A DNA stretch of 64,000 nt from Saprospiraceae bacterium (GCA_016710625.1 JADJVK010000055.1:1-64000), one strand, 5' to 3'. Positions 17,884 through 26,993 are shown, counted from the stretch's first letter. Translations and numbers: made by a program. Notes: generated from the letters alone by a model not told the origin.

Positions 17884-19642
17884 TTTGTGGCATTTGATTC
17901 AGATAGCTTTTTGTTTGTTGATAACCCTTTTCTAATATTTCACTCCATTTATCCCCATCAAGAAATCCATAGTTTCGCAAATCCATTTCTAAATACATCG
18001 ATACTTGAGTTTTTGTGATTTCTTGTTTTTGAACACTATTTAATGTCAATGAATTTATCAATATTGAAGCCATTCTTGGTAATCGATAGCGGTGTTTTTT
18101 TGTAAATTTATTAATAAATAATTCCCAAGCTGTTGGAACTGTTTCAATATCAACCAAATGTGGTGATTGAGCGGATAATGAAAGTGCAATTATATGTTTT
18201 ACAGGTTTCTGATACATTGCATCTATTGGTAAATTGTCCATCACACCACCATCTACATGAAGATGCCGATCAATAATTACAGGTGGATATACACCTGGAA
18301 TTGCAATACTAGCTTCCACTTGTAGCCTAGCCAATCCGGATTCATGTATTTTTATTGTTGCAGTTGAATAATTAGTGGATACACAAAATGTATTTACCCA
18401 CAGATCTTCTAAAAATATATCTCCAAGTGTTTCTTTCAGGAATAATCTTATTTTTCTTCCTGTCATTAAAGAAATAATTGGTAAATTATAATCATTGGAA
18501 GTTATTTTTTTTACTACTCCTAACTTACAAATATCTGTAGCTTTTTGAATATCAAAATCTTTAAAACACATCATGATACCATATAAAGCTCCAGCACTAG
18601 TTCCTCCTAAAAAATCGAACTCAATTCCAGATTCTAACATTGCTTTCGCAGCACCTATATGTGAAAAACCTTTTGATCCTCCACCACCCAGCACCAATCC
18701 AATTGCTTGATGGGTTATAATACGACTGAATCTTCTTAAATCTTTACCATTATTTTTTCGAATATGAAGATGCAAATTGATGTTCCTATTAATGAACCAT
18801 CGACTTGTCATAGTTGGCATTGGCCCATTTTCAGGATGCAAAAGCACTAAATATATTTTTTTATTTAATATATTCGACTCATACAATTTCAACTGATTTT
18901 CAATAGAATAGATTTCTGAAGGAGCATAAAAATCGGAAACAACTAATACTAAATCGCTATATGTAAGACATTGATTTGCCCAAACTGGATGATTATTATC
19001 ACAAACCAAAAAATTCAATCCATCATGGTTTTCCATTTCATCAAAAAGGGCATTTGATTGTTCATTCAAATGATCTTCAGCAAAATATACATTGATATTT
19101 ATTTTCATTAATCCAAGCTGATGTCTGATTTCATTAGTCCATGGACTTATGTCCATATCTTGTTGAAGTTTAACAACTGCGATGTTTTTGGGAGGTGCTC
19201 CCATTCTTTGTTGGAAAGCATTTCTCCTTAATCTATTAATGACATAGTTGGATAAAGTATGGGCAAAAGTCGGATATTGATTCACCAATCTCAAGTAATC
19301 TGCTTCTGTTAACTGGAAAACAACTGATTTTCTTATTGCAACAACTGAAGCTATACGAGGCTCTTTTGTAAAAAGAGCTAATTCTCCGACTGGTTCTCCC
19401 GATGAAATATCACCAAGAATTTGATTACCATTTTCATTTTGTAAAATAACTCTTAATCTACCAGATAAAACTATATAAAGCGAATTTTCTGTATCCCCTT
19501 GCTTGAATAAATACTCTCCTACTTCTAACTCATGGATTTGAGTGTTATTAAATACTTTTTTGATTTGGGATTCATCCAAATTGCCAAATATCTTTAAGAG
19601 AATATCATAATAAAATTGGTATTGTTTAGCATTTTGCTCCAT
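17864..19642 (-). CDS. Cyclic-nucleotide-binding patatin phospholipase (NTE-like)
   Basis: Residues 20-135 are a cNMP-binding domain with phosphate-binding cassette GEPVGELALFTKEPRIASV. Residues 155-300 form a Rossmann-like middle domain, as in neuropathy target esterase relatives. Residues 313-490 are a patatin lipase domain: oxyanion motif GGGGSKG (319-325), nucleophile Ser349 in GTSAG, and catalytic Asp464 in HVDGGVMD. It lacks membrane helices. By family knowledge it is a serine phospholipase or lysophospholipase whose activity may be gated by the nucleotide-binding domain. It is the first gene of the operon ending in an adenylate cyclase, suggesting that cAMP made by the last gene controls the first. 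Confidence 0.92.
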   Translation of the reverse strand: MEQNAKQYQFYYDILLKIFGNLDESQIKKVFNNTQIHELEVGEYLFKQGDTENSLYIVLSGRLRVILQNENGNQILGDISSGEPVGELALFTKEPRIASVVAIRKSVVFQLTEADYLRLVNQYPTFAHTLSNYVINRLRRNAFQQRMGAPPKNIAVVKLQQDMDISPWTNEIRHQLGLMKININVYFAEDHLNEQSNALFDEMENHDGLNFLVCDNNHPVWANQCLTYSDLVLVVSDFYAPSEIYSIENQLKLYESNILNKKIYLVLLHPENGPMPTMTSRWFINRNINLHLHIRKNNGKDLRRFSRIITHQAIGLVLGGGGSKGFSHIGAAKAMLESGIEFDFLGGTSAGALYGIMMCFKDFDIQKATDICKLGVVKKITSNDYNLPIISLMTGRKIRLFLKETLGDIFLEDLWVNTFCVSTNYSTATIKIHESGLARLQVEASIAIPGVYPPVIIDRHLHVDGGVMDNLPIDAMYQKPVKHIIALSLSAQSPHLVDIETVPTAWELFINKFTKKHRYRLPRMASILINSLTLNSVQKQEITKTQVSMYLEMDLRNYGFLDGDKWSEILEKGYQQTKSYLNQMPQNERFWK

Positions 19643-19972
19643 AAACTTTTCTATATTAAAGCATTATTGAGTAAATTAACTTATGTATTAAAAATAATAA
19701 TTATTAAAAATAAGTTATAATCCGATGCACAAAAACGAATTATAAAAAAAATAATTATGAAATTTATAAATTATGATAAACACAAACATACACAATATTT
19801 TTCTAAAATATTAATATATGAAATTATATTTTACCAATTGTCAAATTATTCAAATATTATTTAAAATAGAAATTGAAACTAAATCTATAGTATAAATTGT
19901 AAACAAAAAATAATTTAAATTCTAAAAGACTTTCTTTAAAACCCTTAAAATTTACAATACATTAAAAAACAC
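19643..19972. other. AT-rich intergenic region upstream of the signalling operon
   Basis: There is no ORF of coding quality. The sequence is extremely AT-rich with many A/T runs and should contain the operon promoter, but no clear TAnnTTTG/TTG pair stands out on the minus strand. Confidence 0.5.
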
Positions 19973-20003
19973 AAAAAAGCCATATGGAAATTTTCATATG
20001 ACA
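19973..20003 (-). terminator. Terminator after the PhnA-like gene
   Basis: Read on the minus strand, two CATATG arms (19981-19986 and 19995-20000) with pairing A/T bases between form a hairpin followed by a run of six T (19973-19978). It lies about 40 bases past the stop of the gene at 20042. Confidence 0.6.
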
Positions 20004-20041
20004 TTTTTACATTTTATCCCAAACTATTGAACATCTGAAAA

Positions 20042-20251
20042 TTAAGCCTTCTTCAAAAAACAAGCTTTTAAAACGATGACACTGCCATCCACTTTACCTT
20101 CGATTTCTTCTTCATCGTCGGTAAGTCTGATATTTTTAACTTTTGTGCCCCTTTTGATCACAGATGAGGAACCTCTTACTTTCAAATCTTTGATAACGGT
20201 AACTGAATCGCCTTCAGCTAATAGGTTTCCATTACTATCTTTTACAGTCAT
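20042..20251 (-). CDS. PhnA/YjdM C-terminal-domain protein
   Basis: The 69-residue protein matches the C-terminal domain of PhnA (alkylphosphonate utilisation, YjdM): VKDSNGNLLAEGDSVTVIKD, LKVRGSSSVIKRGTKV and KVDGSVIVLKACFLKKA. The N-terminal zinc ribbon of the enterobacterial protein is missing, which is common for short Bacteroidota versions. Despite the name, no phosphonate role has been shown for this domain, and no phn genes are nearby. It is a small beta-barrel, probably cytosolic, and monocistronic with its own terminator. Confidence 0.85.
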   Translation of the reverse strand: MTVKDSNGNLLAEGDSVTVIKDLKVRGSSSVIKRGTKVKNIRLTDDEEEIEGKVDGSVIVLKACFLKKA

Positions 20252-20379
20252 TTTTTATTGTTTAAAATTAAATATCGCCAAAGGTATTGAAAATATCAAT
20301 ATTATTAAAATACAATAAATATTAATATTATGAACCAATACATTTAAAAAATCATGAGCAGTTTAAAATTCAATCATTT

Positions 20380-21348
20380 TTAGCAGCAGCCACCGCCGTT
20401 ATAATGAAAGGTACTTTCACTGATAAAGATGTCTTTCCTGCCCAAATTAGCTAAAGCATTTGCGGTTTTGTCACAAACAGCCAATGGCTGATTTTTCGAT
20501 AAAACATGCCCTTTTTCATCGTCAAAAAAGGCTTCTTTTCCAAAATAAATGGCTGCTTTTCCAGTGAAAACACAAGGACCATCAGATGGCATGGGGTCTT
20601 TGATTGCACAAACCTCAATACTTTCGATAAAAATCAATTCATCCGTAGCATAATTTTCCGGGTCTAAAATTCGATAAGGTCGTCTTCCTCTGATTTCGAT
20701 CGTTCCAAAACCAACATCTGTCAACATTTTGATATATTCTTTAATGGGAATACTGCCACTCAGACATAAAGCCCTTAAATGATCATCATTTCTTAAGGTT
20801 TCATTCATTGGCTGCTCACAAGTCGGGTCACTCATCACCAAACGACCATGCGGCTTTAGGACTCTATACATTTCTTGCAGTGCTTTCTTTAAATCCTCCG
20901 TTTTAAAAATATTAAATAAGCAGTTTTGGGCAGCCACATCTATCGAACTATCTTCAACTGGCAATTCTAAAGCACTCCCCTTCTTCAGCTCCACAAATTC
21001 ACTTTTAAACCAAGGATTTTCTTGCTCCGCTATTTTAAAATTATTGCTACAGGCAGCTAACATTTCATCTACAATGTCCACTCCAACAACGCCTCCTTTT
21101 TGTCTAGAAAAATAGGCAAATTGCAAAAGCTCCATTCCGCCACCAACTCCAACATATAAAATCTTAGGTTGGTTAATCAAATCCTGTGCACTGATGGTGC
21201 TTCCACACCCATAATTCATTTCTTGCATGATTTTAGGAATCTCCAAACCAGGAAATTTCCAAATGGGAGTCGTGGTGCAACAAAGTCCAACATCAGGCGT
21301 CAATGCAGCGTTTTTATATAGATTTTCTGTAGCGTCTAAATAATTCAT
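20380..21348 (-). CDS. arsM: Arsenosugar-type arsenite methyltransferase ArsM
   Basis: It uses S-adenosylmethionine to methylate arsenite. The Rossmann motif is ILYVGVGGGMELLQFA, with later SAM-pocket blocks GVDIVDEMLAAC and QNCLFNIF. Candidate arsenic ligands are the Cys pair in GLCCTTTP near residue 23, later conserved cysteines (SDPTCEQP, RALCLSGSI) and the terminal GGGCC. This subtype, 322 residues with the DPTCEQPMNETLRNDDHLRALC stretch, is the version found beside ArsS in arsenosugar clusters rather than the shorter classical ArsM. It is the last gene of a minus-strand cluster with ArsS and an AhpD-like protein. Confidence 0.88.
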   Translation of the reverse strand: MNYLDATENLYKNAALTPDVGLCCTTTPIWKFPGLEIPKIMQEMNYGCGSTISAQDLINQPKILYVGVGGGMELLQFAYFSRQKGGVVGVDIVDEMLAACSNNFKIAEQENPWFKSEFVELKKGSALELPVEDSSIDVAAQNCLFNIFKTEDLKKALQEMYRVLKPHGRLVMSDPTCEQPMNETLRNDDHLRALCLSGSIPIKEYIKMLTDVGFGTIEIRGRRPYRILDPENYATDELIFIESIEVCAIKDPMPSDGPCVFTGKAAIYFGKEAFFDDEKGHVLSKNQPLAVCDKTANALANLGRKDIFISESTFHYNGGGCC

Positions 21349-21403
21349 TTCTAAATGGTTAATTCAAATTCAATTTTAAATTACGGTTGTGTATAATTGA
21401 GAA

Positions 21404-22457
21404 TTAGGCAACAGTTCCCTGACAACTACTTCCTGCCCCAGCAGTGCAGCCATAGCAATGTTGAGAAATTACTATCGTTCGATTTTGCATTTCAGTTTCA
21501 TTATAATCGGAAATATGTTTGTTCTTACTGGCAATTTTCAAACCTAACATTTGGTTGAAATCGCAATCATATAACCAACCATCCCAACTGACGGATATGG
21601 TATTGGTACACATCACATTTGCAACCGCCATAGGATTAAAGGCTTCTACTAATGAATACATATAATCTTCGTAGTTGCCAGAAATGAGCAAATAATCCAA
21701 AAACCTACTGATTGGCAAGTTCGTTATGGCGAAAAGATGATTGAAATCGATGTCAAAATCTTCTTTCAATGCCTTCTTAAAATCCTTTTCCAATAAAGCT
21801 TGATTGGACGGCAAGAAAGCTCCAGATGGGTTGTAAACCAAATCTAATTTCAAGCCTGAATCTTGTTTTCCATACCCAACCGCATTCAACATTTTCAATG
21901 CTTCAATGGATTTATCAAATACGCCATCTCCTCTTTGTTTGTCCGTTTTTTCCCTTTTATAGTAAGGCAAGGAAGAAACAACATGGACATTATGGTTTGC
22001 AAAAAATGTAGGCAGGTCATGGTATTTTTTTGTTTGAAAGTATCATCGTCAAATTAGATCGAACGATAAAATCTTTAATCCCAGCTTTGGATGCCTCATC
22101 CACAAACCAACGGAAGTTGGGATTCATCTCAGGAGCCCCACCTGTTAAGTCCAGAGTAGTTGCACCCGTTTTTTTAATCACTTCAAAGCAAATTTCCATG
22201 GTTTCCTTCGTCATAATCTCCTTTCTGTCCGGACCAGCATCCACATGGCAGTGAGCACATACCTGATTGCACATATAACCCAAATTGATTTGAAGGATTT
22301 CCAACTTTTTGGGTTTCAAGGGAAATTGATTACAGGAATGCAGCTTTTCAGCAAAGGTCGGTAAGTCACCAGTTTTAAAAATTCCATTCGATAGGATTTC
22401 TAGCTGCCGCTCCGATTTAGAAAGTTCATTATTTTTAGCATGCAATGATTTCAACAT
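21404..22457 (-). CDS. arsS: Arsenosugar biosynthesis radical SAM protein ArsS (frameshift near 22030)
   Basis: ArsS is thought to move a 5'-deoxyadenosyl group onto methylated arsenic. The radical-SAM cluster motif is NLGYMCNQVCAHCHVDAG (C-x3-C-x2-C), followed by TLDLTGGAPEMNPNFRW. The C-terminal half carries the NPSGAFLPSNQALLEKDFK stretch and cysteine-rich CDFNQMLGL and CYGCTAGAGSSCQG blocks typical of the family. The N-terminal frame breaks after SNLTMILSNKK at a run of seven A. With six A it reads KKYHDLPTFFANHNVHVVSS and joins the second frame. ATG at 22457 is preferred over TTG at 22460. Joined length is about 350 residues, as expected. Confidence 0.88.
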
Positions 22458-22496
22458 CAATCAACTGTTTTTATCTTTTTGAATTAGAACAACAAA

Positions 22497-22832
22497 TTAC
22501 ATAGAAAGTTTGTTGTATTTATTCATCATCTGAACGCCATGTACTAATGAAGCACCACCTCGAATTGCCGCAGCGACATGCAAAGCTTCCATCATTTCTT
22601 CTTTCGTAATTCCCCTTTGCAAGCCATCTCCTGTGTAGGCATCTATGCAATAAGGGCACTGGATGGTGTGAGCAACGGCAAGAGCAATTAACGATTTTTC
22701 TCTAGCGGTCAAAGTCCCTTCTTCAAATACTTTTCCATAATAATCAAAGAATTTGTCTGCCAATTCCTTGTTCCAATCGCCGATTTTTCCGAATTTCTTT
22801 AAATCAGCTGGGTTGTAATAAGTACTTTCCAT
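22497..22832 (-). CDS. AhpD-like carboxymuconolactone decarboxylase-fold protein of the arsenosugar cluster
   Basis: The 111-residue protein of the AhpD/CMD fold has the redox motif CPYCIDAY followed by the helix GDGLQRGITKEEMMEALHVA. This small peroxidase-like protein is a regular companion of ArsS and ArsM in arsenosugar clusters, though its reaction is not established; a thiol-redox role is likely. It is the first gene of the minus-strand cluster, about 40 bp ahead of arsS. The strand order (AhpD-like, ArsS, ArsM) and short spacing support one transcript. Confidence 0.88.
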   Translation of the reverse strand: MESTYYNPADLKKFGKIGDWNKELADKFFDYYGKVFEEGTLTAREKSLIALAVAHTIQCPYCIDAYTGDGLQRGITKEEMMEALHVAAAIRGGASLVHGVQMMNKYNKLSM

Positions 22833-22971
22833 AACATTTAAATTTTGACGAAGATAGGGATATTTGAAATTTTCTTACCCATTCCCAATAATATTCTAAT
22901 TTATTCAATTAAATAAATTTTAATTTTAAGTTATTTTTTTATACTTTTATCCATTCATTGAAAACCAAAAA

Positions 22972-23697
22972 ATGAGGAATCCAAATTACAAATTAGCCAT
23001 TAAATCTAGTTGCCAGGAAAACTGGGAAAAAATGTCACCAAATTCTGATGGGAAATTTTGTGATATTTGCAATAAAACAGTTGTAGATTTTACAAATATG
23101 TCAGATGTTGAAATCATTAACTTTATTTCAAAACCAACTGAGAAAATTTGTGGTAAACTTAGGATTGACCAGCTAAATAGAGCACTTATTCCAAAAAAAA
23201 CGTATAGCTTTTTAAGTAAAGAATGGATTGCAAGTCTTTTATTTTTAGCTACTCTTGGCAAGCAAACTAGTTTTGCAAAATCAATTACAACATTAAATTA
23301 TTATCAAAATACAATAGATTTCAAAGAAAATACTATTATCAAAGATACTTTGCCAAGCAATTCGAATAATATTATTTATGGTAAAGTTGTAGATAATAAA
23401 GGAGAGCCGATAATAGGTGCAAATATGATAATTAATGAGAATAGAAAAGGGATTTATACCCAACTAGATGGATCTTTTGAATTCTTAATACAGGACAAAA
23501 CAATAAAAAACATTCTAAAAATTTCATATACTGGATATAAAACATTGGTAATACCCATTACAGCAGAAAATTTTAAAATAAAAAATATTTTCACCTTAAT
23601 GGATGAAACAACAAATTTAATGGGCGATGTTATAGTTATAAAAAAACCTAAATGGTATCAAACAAAATACTGGTTTAAGAAAAAAAAACATAAATAA
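22972..23697 (+). CDS. CarboxypepD_reg-like domain protein
   Basis: The N-terminal 70 residues form a small cysteine-containing domain (KSSCQENWEKMSPNSDGKFC, CNKTVVDFTNMSD, EKICGKL) that recurs in Bacteroidota in front of secretion-linked modules. A hydrophobic segment follows (about 80-95). Residues 133-220 are a carboxypeptidase-regulatory-like beta-sandwich (IYGKVVDNKGEPIIGANM, LDGSFEFLIQD, ISYTGYKTLVIP), the module that caps SusC/TonB receptors. A basic tail ends the protein. It is likely anchored in the inner membrane facing the periplasm. Its stop overlaps the start of a TonB-C-domain gene by one base, suggesting work at the TonB system. Confidence 0.75.
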   Translation: MRNPNYKLAIKSSCQENWEKMSPNSDGKFCDICNKTVVDFTNMSDVEIINFISKPTEKICGKLRIDQLNRALIPKKTYSFLSKEWIASLLFLATLGKQTSFAKSITTLNYYQNTIDFKENTIIKDTLPSNSNNIIYGKVVDNKGEPIIGANMIINENRKGIYTQLDGSFEFLIQDKTIKNILKISYTGYKTLVIPITAENFKIKNIFTLMDETTNLMGDVIVIKKPKWYQTKYWFKKKKHK

Positions 23698-24119
23698 TGA
23701 AGCATATTTATTTTAACATCGCTTTTTTGATTGGGATTTTTGCAATTCCTTCCTTTAGTCAGAAAGAAACAGTTTATTTTGCTTTAATAGATAATGAATA
23801 TAAAGAAGTTCAGTTAGATGTTAAACCAGAATTTATTGGTGGATTAACATTATTATCTAAAAAGATGGCTGGAAATATTAGATACCCAGCTAAAGCAAGG
23901 GAAAATAATATAAAAGGAAATGTTCTATTAAATATTTACCTGAATGAAAATGGAAAAGTAGAAGATATTACTTTAGCAAAAGGAATTGGAGGAGGCTGTA
24001 ATGAAGAATCCATAAGAGCTGTATGGATAGTTACGAATGGCGGTTACAATCCAGCAATTTACAAGGGAAAACCTATTAAAGTAAAATTTGAAGTACCTAT
24101 TAGTTTTAAACTAGAATAA
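23697..24119 (+). CDS. Secreted TonB C-terminal-domain protein
   Basis: A signal peptide (MKHIYFNIAFLIGIFAIPSFSQ) precedes a lone TonB C-terminal domain: NIRYPAKARENNIKGNVLLN, YLNENGKVEDITLAKGIGGG and NPAIYKGKPIKVKFEVPISF. In true TonB this domain contacts the receptor TonB box, but here the transmembrane anchor and proline-rich spanner are missing, so it cannot transmit energy alone. It is coupled to the upstream regulatory-domain gene by a one-base overlap and followed after 14 bp by a paralogue. Confidence 0.8.
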   Translation: MKHIYFNIAFLIGIFAIPSFSQKETVYFALIDNEYKEVQLDVKPEFIGGLTLLSKKMAGNIRYPAKARENNIKGNVLLNIYLNENGKVEDITLAKGIGGGCNEESIRAVWIVTNGGYNPAIYKGKPIKVKFEVPISFKLE

Positions 24120-24133
24120 AAATATTATAATTT

Positions 24134-24562
24134 ATGAAATACAAATTTTTATTACTTATTGTTATGTTGGCTTTTTCTTTTTGTAAAAAAGAAGTCAACC
24201 AAGTTACAGATGCAAATTTTCTAGCATTTGTTGATGGAAGTTATTCAGTTATTCCACTTGATAAAGTGGCAACACCACAAATTGGTTGGAATGGATTTTT
24301 CAAATTTACGGCTGGGAATATTAAGTATCCTACTGATGCTCGAGAAAATAATATACAAGGTATTGTTAACTCCTATATTATTATTAATGAAAATGGAAAA
24401 ATTGAAGATTTTGGCATTGAGAAAGGGATAGGTTATGGTTGTGATGAAGAGGTTTTGAGGGTAATTGGATTGTTCAAAGATGAGATTTTTTATCCAGCAA
24501 CAAAGGATGGCAAACCAATAAAAGTAAAATATTTATACAAAGTTTCATTTAAATTAGAATAA
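24134..24562 (+). CDS. TonB C-terminal-domain lipoprotein, paralogue of the previous gene
   Basis: It has the same layout as the preceding gene but with a lipoprotein signal (LLLIVMLAFSFCKK, lipid Cys18). The TonB-C block is recognisable (AGNIKYPTDARENNIQGIVN, GKIEDFGIEKGIGYGCDEEV, YPATKDGKPIKVKYLYKVSF). The two proteins align along their length, including the short N-terminal stretch before the domain (FVDGSYSVIPL versus LIDNEYKEVQL), so this is a tandem duplication with one copy lipid-anchored. Its function is unknown; it may cap or regulate TonB-dependent receptors. Confidence 0.8.
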   Translation: MKYKFLLLIVMLAFSFCKKEVNQVTDANFLAFVDGSYSVIPLDKVATPQIGWNGFFKFTAGNIKYPTDARENNIQGIVNSYIIINENGKIEDFGIEKGIGYGCDEEVLRVIGLFKDEIFYPATKDGKPIKVKYLYKVSFKLE

Positions 24563-24572
24563 GCAATAAAAA

Positions 24573-25126
24573 GTGTCAAAACCAAATAAATATCTATATC
24601 AATCGGAAAGGCTTGGGTTTCGAAATTGGGAAACCAACGATTTATCGGATCTGTTATCTATCAATCAGGATAAGGAAGTGATGCGATTTTTCCCCAGTCT
24701 TTTAGATGAAACACAATCTTTAGAATTTATAGAAAGAATGCAAAAGCAGTTTGAAAAAAATGGTTTTTGTTATTTTGTAGCAGAATGGCTAACAACTCAA
24801 GAATTTGTTGGGATGATTGGGCTTTCTGAACAAAGCTATGAAGCTCCTTTTACGCCAGTGTAGATATTGGCTGGCGGTTGAAGCCAACATTTTGGCATAT
24901 AGGATTGGCAACGGAAGGTGCTAAAAGATGCTTGAAATATGGTTTTCAAGATATTCAGTTATCAAAAATCTTTTCGGTGGCACCAGTAATAAATACGCCC
25001 TCAATTCATGTTATGAAAAAAATAGGTATGGAATGGCAATACAATTTTGATCATTCAAAACTTTTATCAGATAATAGATTGAAATCTTGTGTGTTATACG
25101 AAATAAAAAAAGAAGATTTTCGTTAA
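24573..25126 (+). CDS. GNAT-family N-acetyltransferase, RimJ-like (frameshift near 24848)
   Basis: It resembles ribosomal-protein-Ser/Ala acetyltransferases of the RimJ/RimL type: SERLGFRNWETNDLSDLLSI at the start, a GMIGLSEQ strand, then in the second frame PTFWHIGLATEGAKRCLKYG, the acetyl-CoA loop, and VINTPSIHVMKKIGM. The break lies in a short T run at 24848-24851. One extra T gives FYASVDIGWRLKPTFW, the expected link, and an intact protein of about 184 residues. The start is GTG at 24573, 10 bases after the previous stop, so it may be part of the same transcript. The substrate cannot be inferred. Confidence 0.82.
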
Positions 25127-25145
25127 ATTTGGAAATAATTTCTGA

Positions 25146-25811
25146 ATGAGATATTTATATATTTTCCTAATTATAGCTACATTTATTAAAAGTTATTCTC
25201 AGAACTCTGACTCTAATAATAAATTTGAATATTTAAATATTGACCATAAAGTTTATACTTTTTTTTATGCTTATTCCATTCCCAACAAATATCTAAGATG
25301 TAATGGTTGTGCAATTTCAAATAATATTCCTAAATTTTTAAAAGATTCCATCCCTTCGAATAAGGAGGGTTTGAAAATATGGATTGACAACTCCAAATTA
25401 GATACATTCGGAAGAAATTATCATGGATATAAAGTATATTTAGCAAATCAAACTGATTCTGTATATCAATTTGATGTAGATGATAGTAATTTATATTTAA
25501 GAATACAAGCAATAGATTTTAATAATGAATGGCGATATATCGATAATATTCATAAACAAATGCGGCTTAAGTCATCATAATATCTATTTAGACTCAGGTT
25601 ACTATTGGGAATTTAGAATGCCAGTTTTTGAAGGAAATTTCAAAACAAAATTGCGTCTAGAACTATCAAAATTTCACAATGGAAATCTAATTTTTCAAAA
25701 GTTGTATAGCAATGAAATTGAAGGAAATATAAATATAAGTCAATTTTATACAATAGATAGAGATTGGAATGTCAAAAATATTTTAATCCTTATTCAAATG
25801 TTAAATACTAA
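25146..25811 (+). CDS. Secreted hypothetical protein, paralogue 1 (two frameshifts)
   Basis: Comparison with the next gene shows one protein broken twice. A signal peptide (MRYLYIFLIIATFIKSYSQ) is followed by CNGCAISNNIPKFLKD and QAIDFNNEWRYIDNI; the first frame stops at 25580. After an extra base near 25555 the text continues NKCGLSHHNIYLDSGYYWEF to NISQFYTIDRDW. A further missing base near 25782 gives NIFNPYSNVKY and a stop at 25809-25811, matching the paralogue's end (YTPNIWDNMNIYNP). The shared C-terminal block (GYYWEF, FKTKLRLEL, YSNEIEGNINISQF) also ends the WG-repeat protein at 27.1 kb. The family is not recognised. It probably sits in the periplasm or on the surface. Confidence 0.65.
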
Positions 25812-26631
25812 AAAAGTGAGGACTATTTTAGTAATATTTATAATATTTAAAAGTTTCATGAGTAATGCTCAATTGCTTGAATATGATTTCAGTAAAAATG
25901 ATGTTATTCTAACTGATAGTATTAATCGGGAAGAAGCAATCTATAAATACTTTTACAATCACAAAGAAGTTGATTTCAATCTTTATTTTCCAGATAGTAT
26001 CTCAAATTATTATGATGCAAATATCATTTTTCCCAAAAATTTTATCAGTTATTTAAATATTAATTATCTAGATTATAATTACTATTTCGCATATTCATTA
26101 GATGAAAAAAATATTAATTGTAATGGATGTGCAAAATCAACAAATATTCCAAAATTAATTAATCAAACGAATCTTAATTTAAAGAATGAACTTGTTCTTT
26201 TAGTTGAAAATACAAAAATTGATACTTTTGTCAAAAAGTATTTTGGATACAATGTATATTTATATAACAATACAGATTCTATCATAAAATTTGATGTAAT
26301 TGATCATTTGTTATATATGCGAATTCAAGCATTAGATTTTAACAACGAATGGAAATATATAACTAATACAATTGGTAGTAAATGTGGATTAAGTTATTTT
26401 GAAGAATATTTAGAGCCTGGATATTATTGGCAATTTAAAATACCAAAATATGAAGGTACTTTCAAGACAAAACTTCGATTGGAGCTTACCAATAAAATAA
26501 ATAAAGAAGAAAAATATGTACTTTACAGCAATGAATTCGATGGGAATATTAATATTGGTCAATTTTATTACACTCCGAATATTTGGGATAATATGAATAT
26601 TTATAATCCATTAGAAATATATGAACGTTAA
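25798..26631 (+). CDS. Secreted hypothetical protein, paralogue 2
   Basis: The intact paralogue has about 277 residues. The start is either ATG at 25798 (MLNTKKVRTILVIFIIF) or GTG at 25816; both yield a signal peptide ending near SNAQ. It shares with the gene before it the CNGCAKSTNIPKL motif, the ALDFNNEWKYI stretch and the C-terminal GYYWQF ... TKLRLEL ... YSNEFDGNINIGQF block. An additional N-terminal segment of about 65 residues is absent from paralogue 1. The CNGCA motif has two cysteines in a CxxC arrangement that could form a disulfide. It overlaps the end of paralogue 1, so they are cotranscribed. Confidence 0.7.
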   Translation: MLNTKKVRTILVIFIIFKSFMSNAQLLEYDFSKNDVILTDSINREEAIYKYFYNHKEVDFNLYFPDSISNYYDANIIFPKNFISYLNINYLDYNYYFAYSLDEKNINCNGCAKSTNIPKLINQTNLNLKNELVLLVENTKIDTFVKKYFGYNVYLYNNTDSIIKFDVIDHLLYMRIQALDFNNEWKYITNTIGSKCGLSYFEEYLEPGYYWQFKIPKYEGTFKTKLRLELTNKINKEEKYVLYSNEFDGNINIGQFYYTPNIWDNMNIYNPLEIYER

Positions 26632-26642
26632 TATAATAAAAA

Positions 26643-26993
26643 ATGATAACTATCTTTCATAACAATAAATGTGGAAAAAGCAGGTGTGCTTTGGCTGCTT
26701 TGCAAGAAAAAAATATTGAATTTCAATTAGTTGAATATTTGAAAAATACGCCAAGTGTTTCAGAATTAAAATCCATTATTCAAAAACTGGGCATCAAACC
26801 CTATGATTTGATCAGGACAAAAGAAGCAATTTTTATAGAAAACTTCAAAGGAAAGACCTATTCTGATGATGAATGGATTCGGATATTACAAGAAAATCCT
26901 ATCTTGATTGAAAGACCCATTTTGATAAAAGGAGATAAGGCAGTAATTGCAAGATCTGATGAAAAAATCAATGAATTTTTGGAAAATAATTAG
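26643..26993 (+). CDS. arsC: ArsC/Spx-family arsenate-reductase-like protein
   Basis: The 116-residue thioredoxin-fold protein of the ArsC family has its active-site Cys in HNNKCGKSRCAL, matching the CxxSR pattern of glutaredoxin-linked arsenate reductases (the family also includes YffB-like proteins). Later blocks LGIKPYDLIRTKEAIF, DEWIRILQENPILIERPILI and AVIARSDEKI fit. Glutathione-dependent arsenate reductases need an Arg triad that I can only partly see, so YffB-like function remains possible. It is 12 bp after the previous gene and 4 kb from the arsenosugar cluster, on the other strand. Confidence 0.8.
   Translation: MITIFHNNKCGKSRCALAALQEKNIEFQLVEYLKNTPSVSELKSIIQKLGIKPYDLIRTKEAIFIENFKGKTYSDDEWIRILQENPILIERPILIKGDKAVIARSDEKINEFLENN

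Noticed and set aside
17864..19642. CapV-type CBASS effector
   Set aside because: The protein carries a CRP-like cNMP domain and no CD-NTase or E1/E2-like gene is nearby; it fits NTE-like lipases in a two-component operon.
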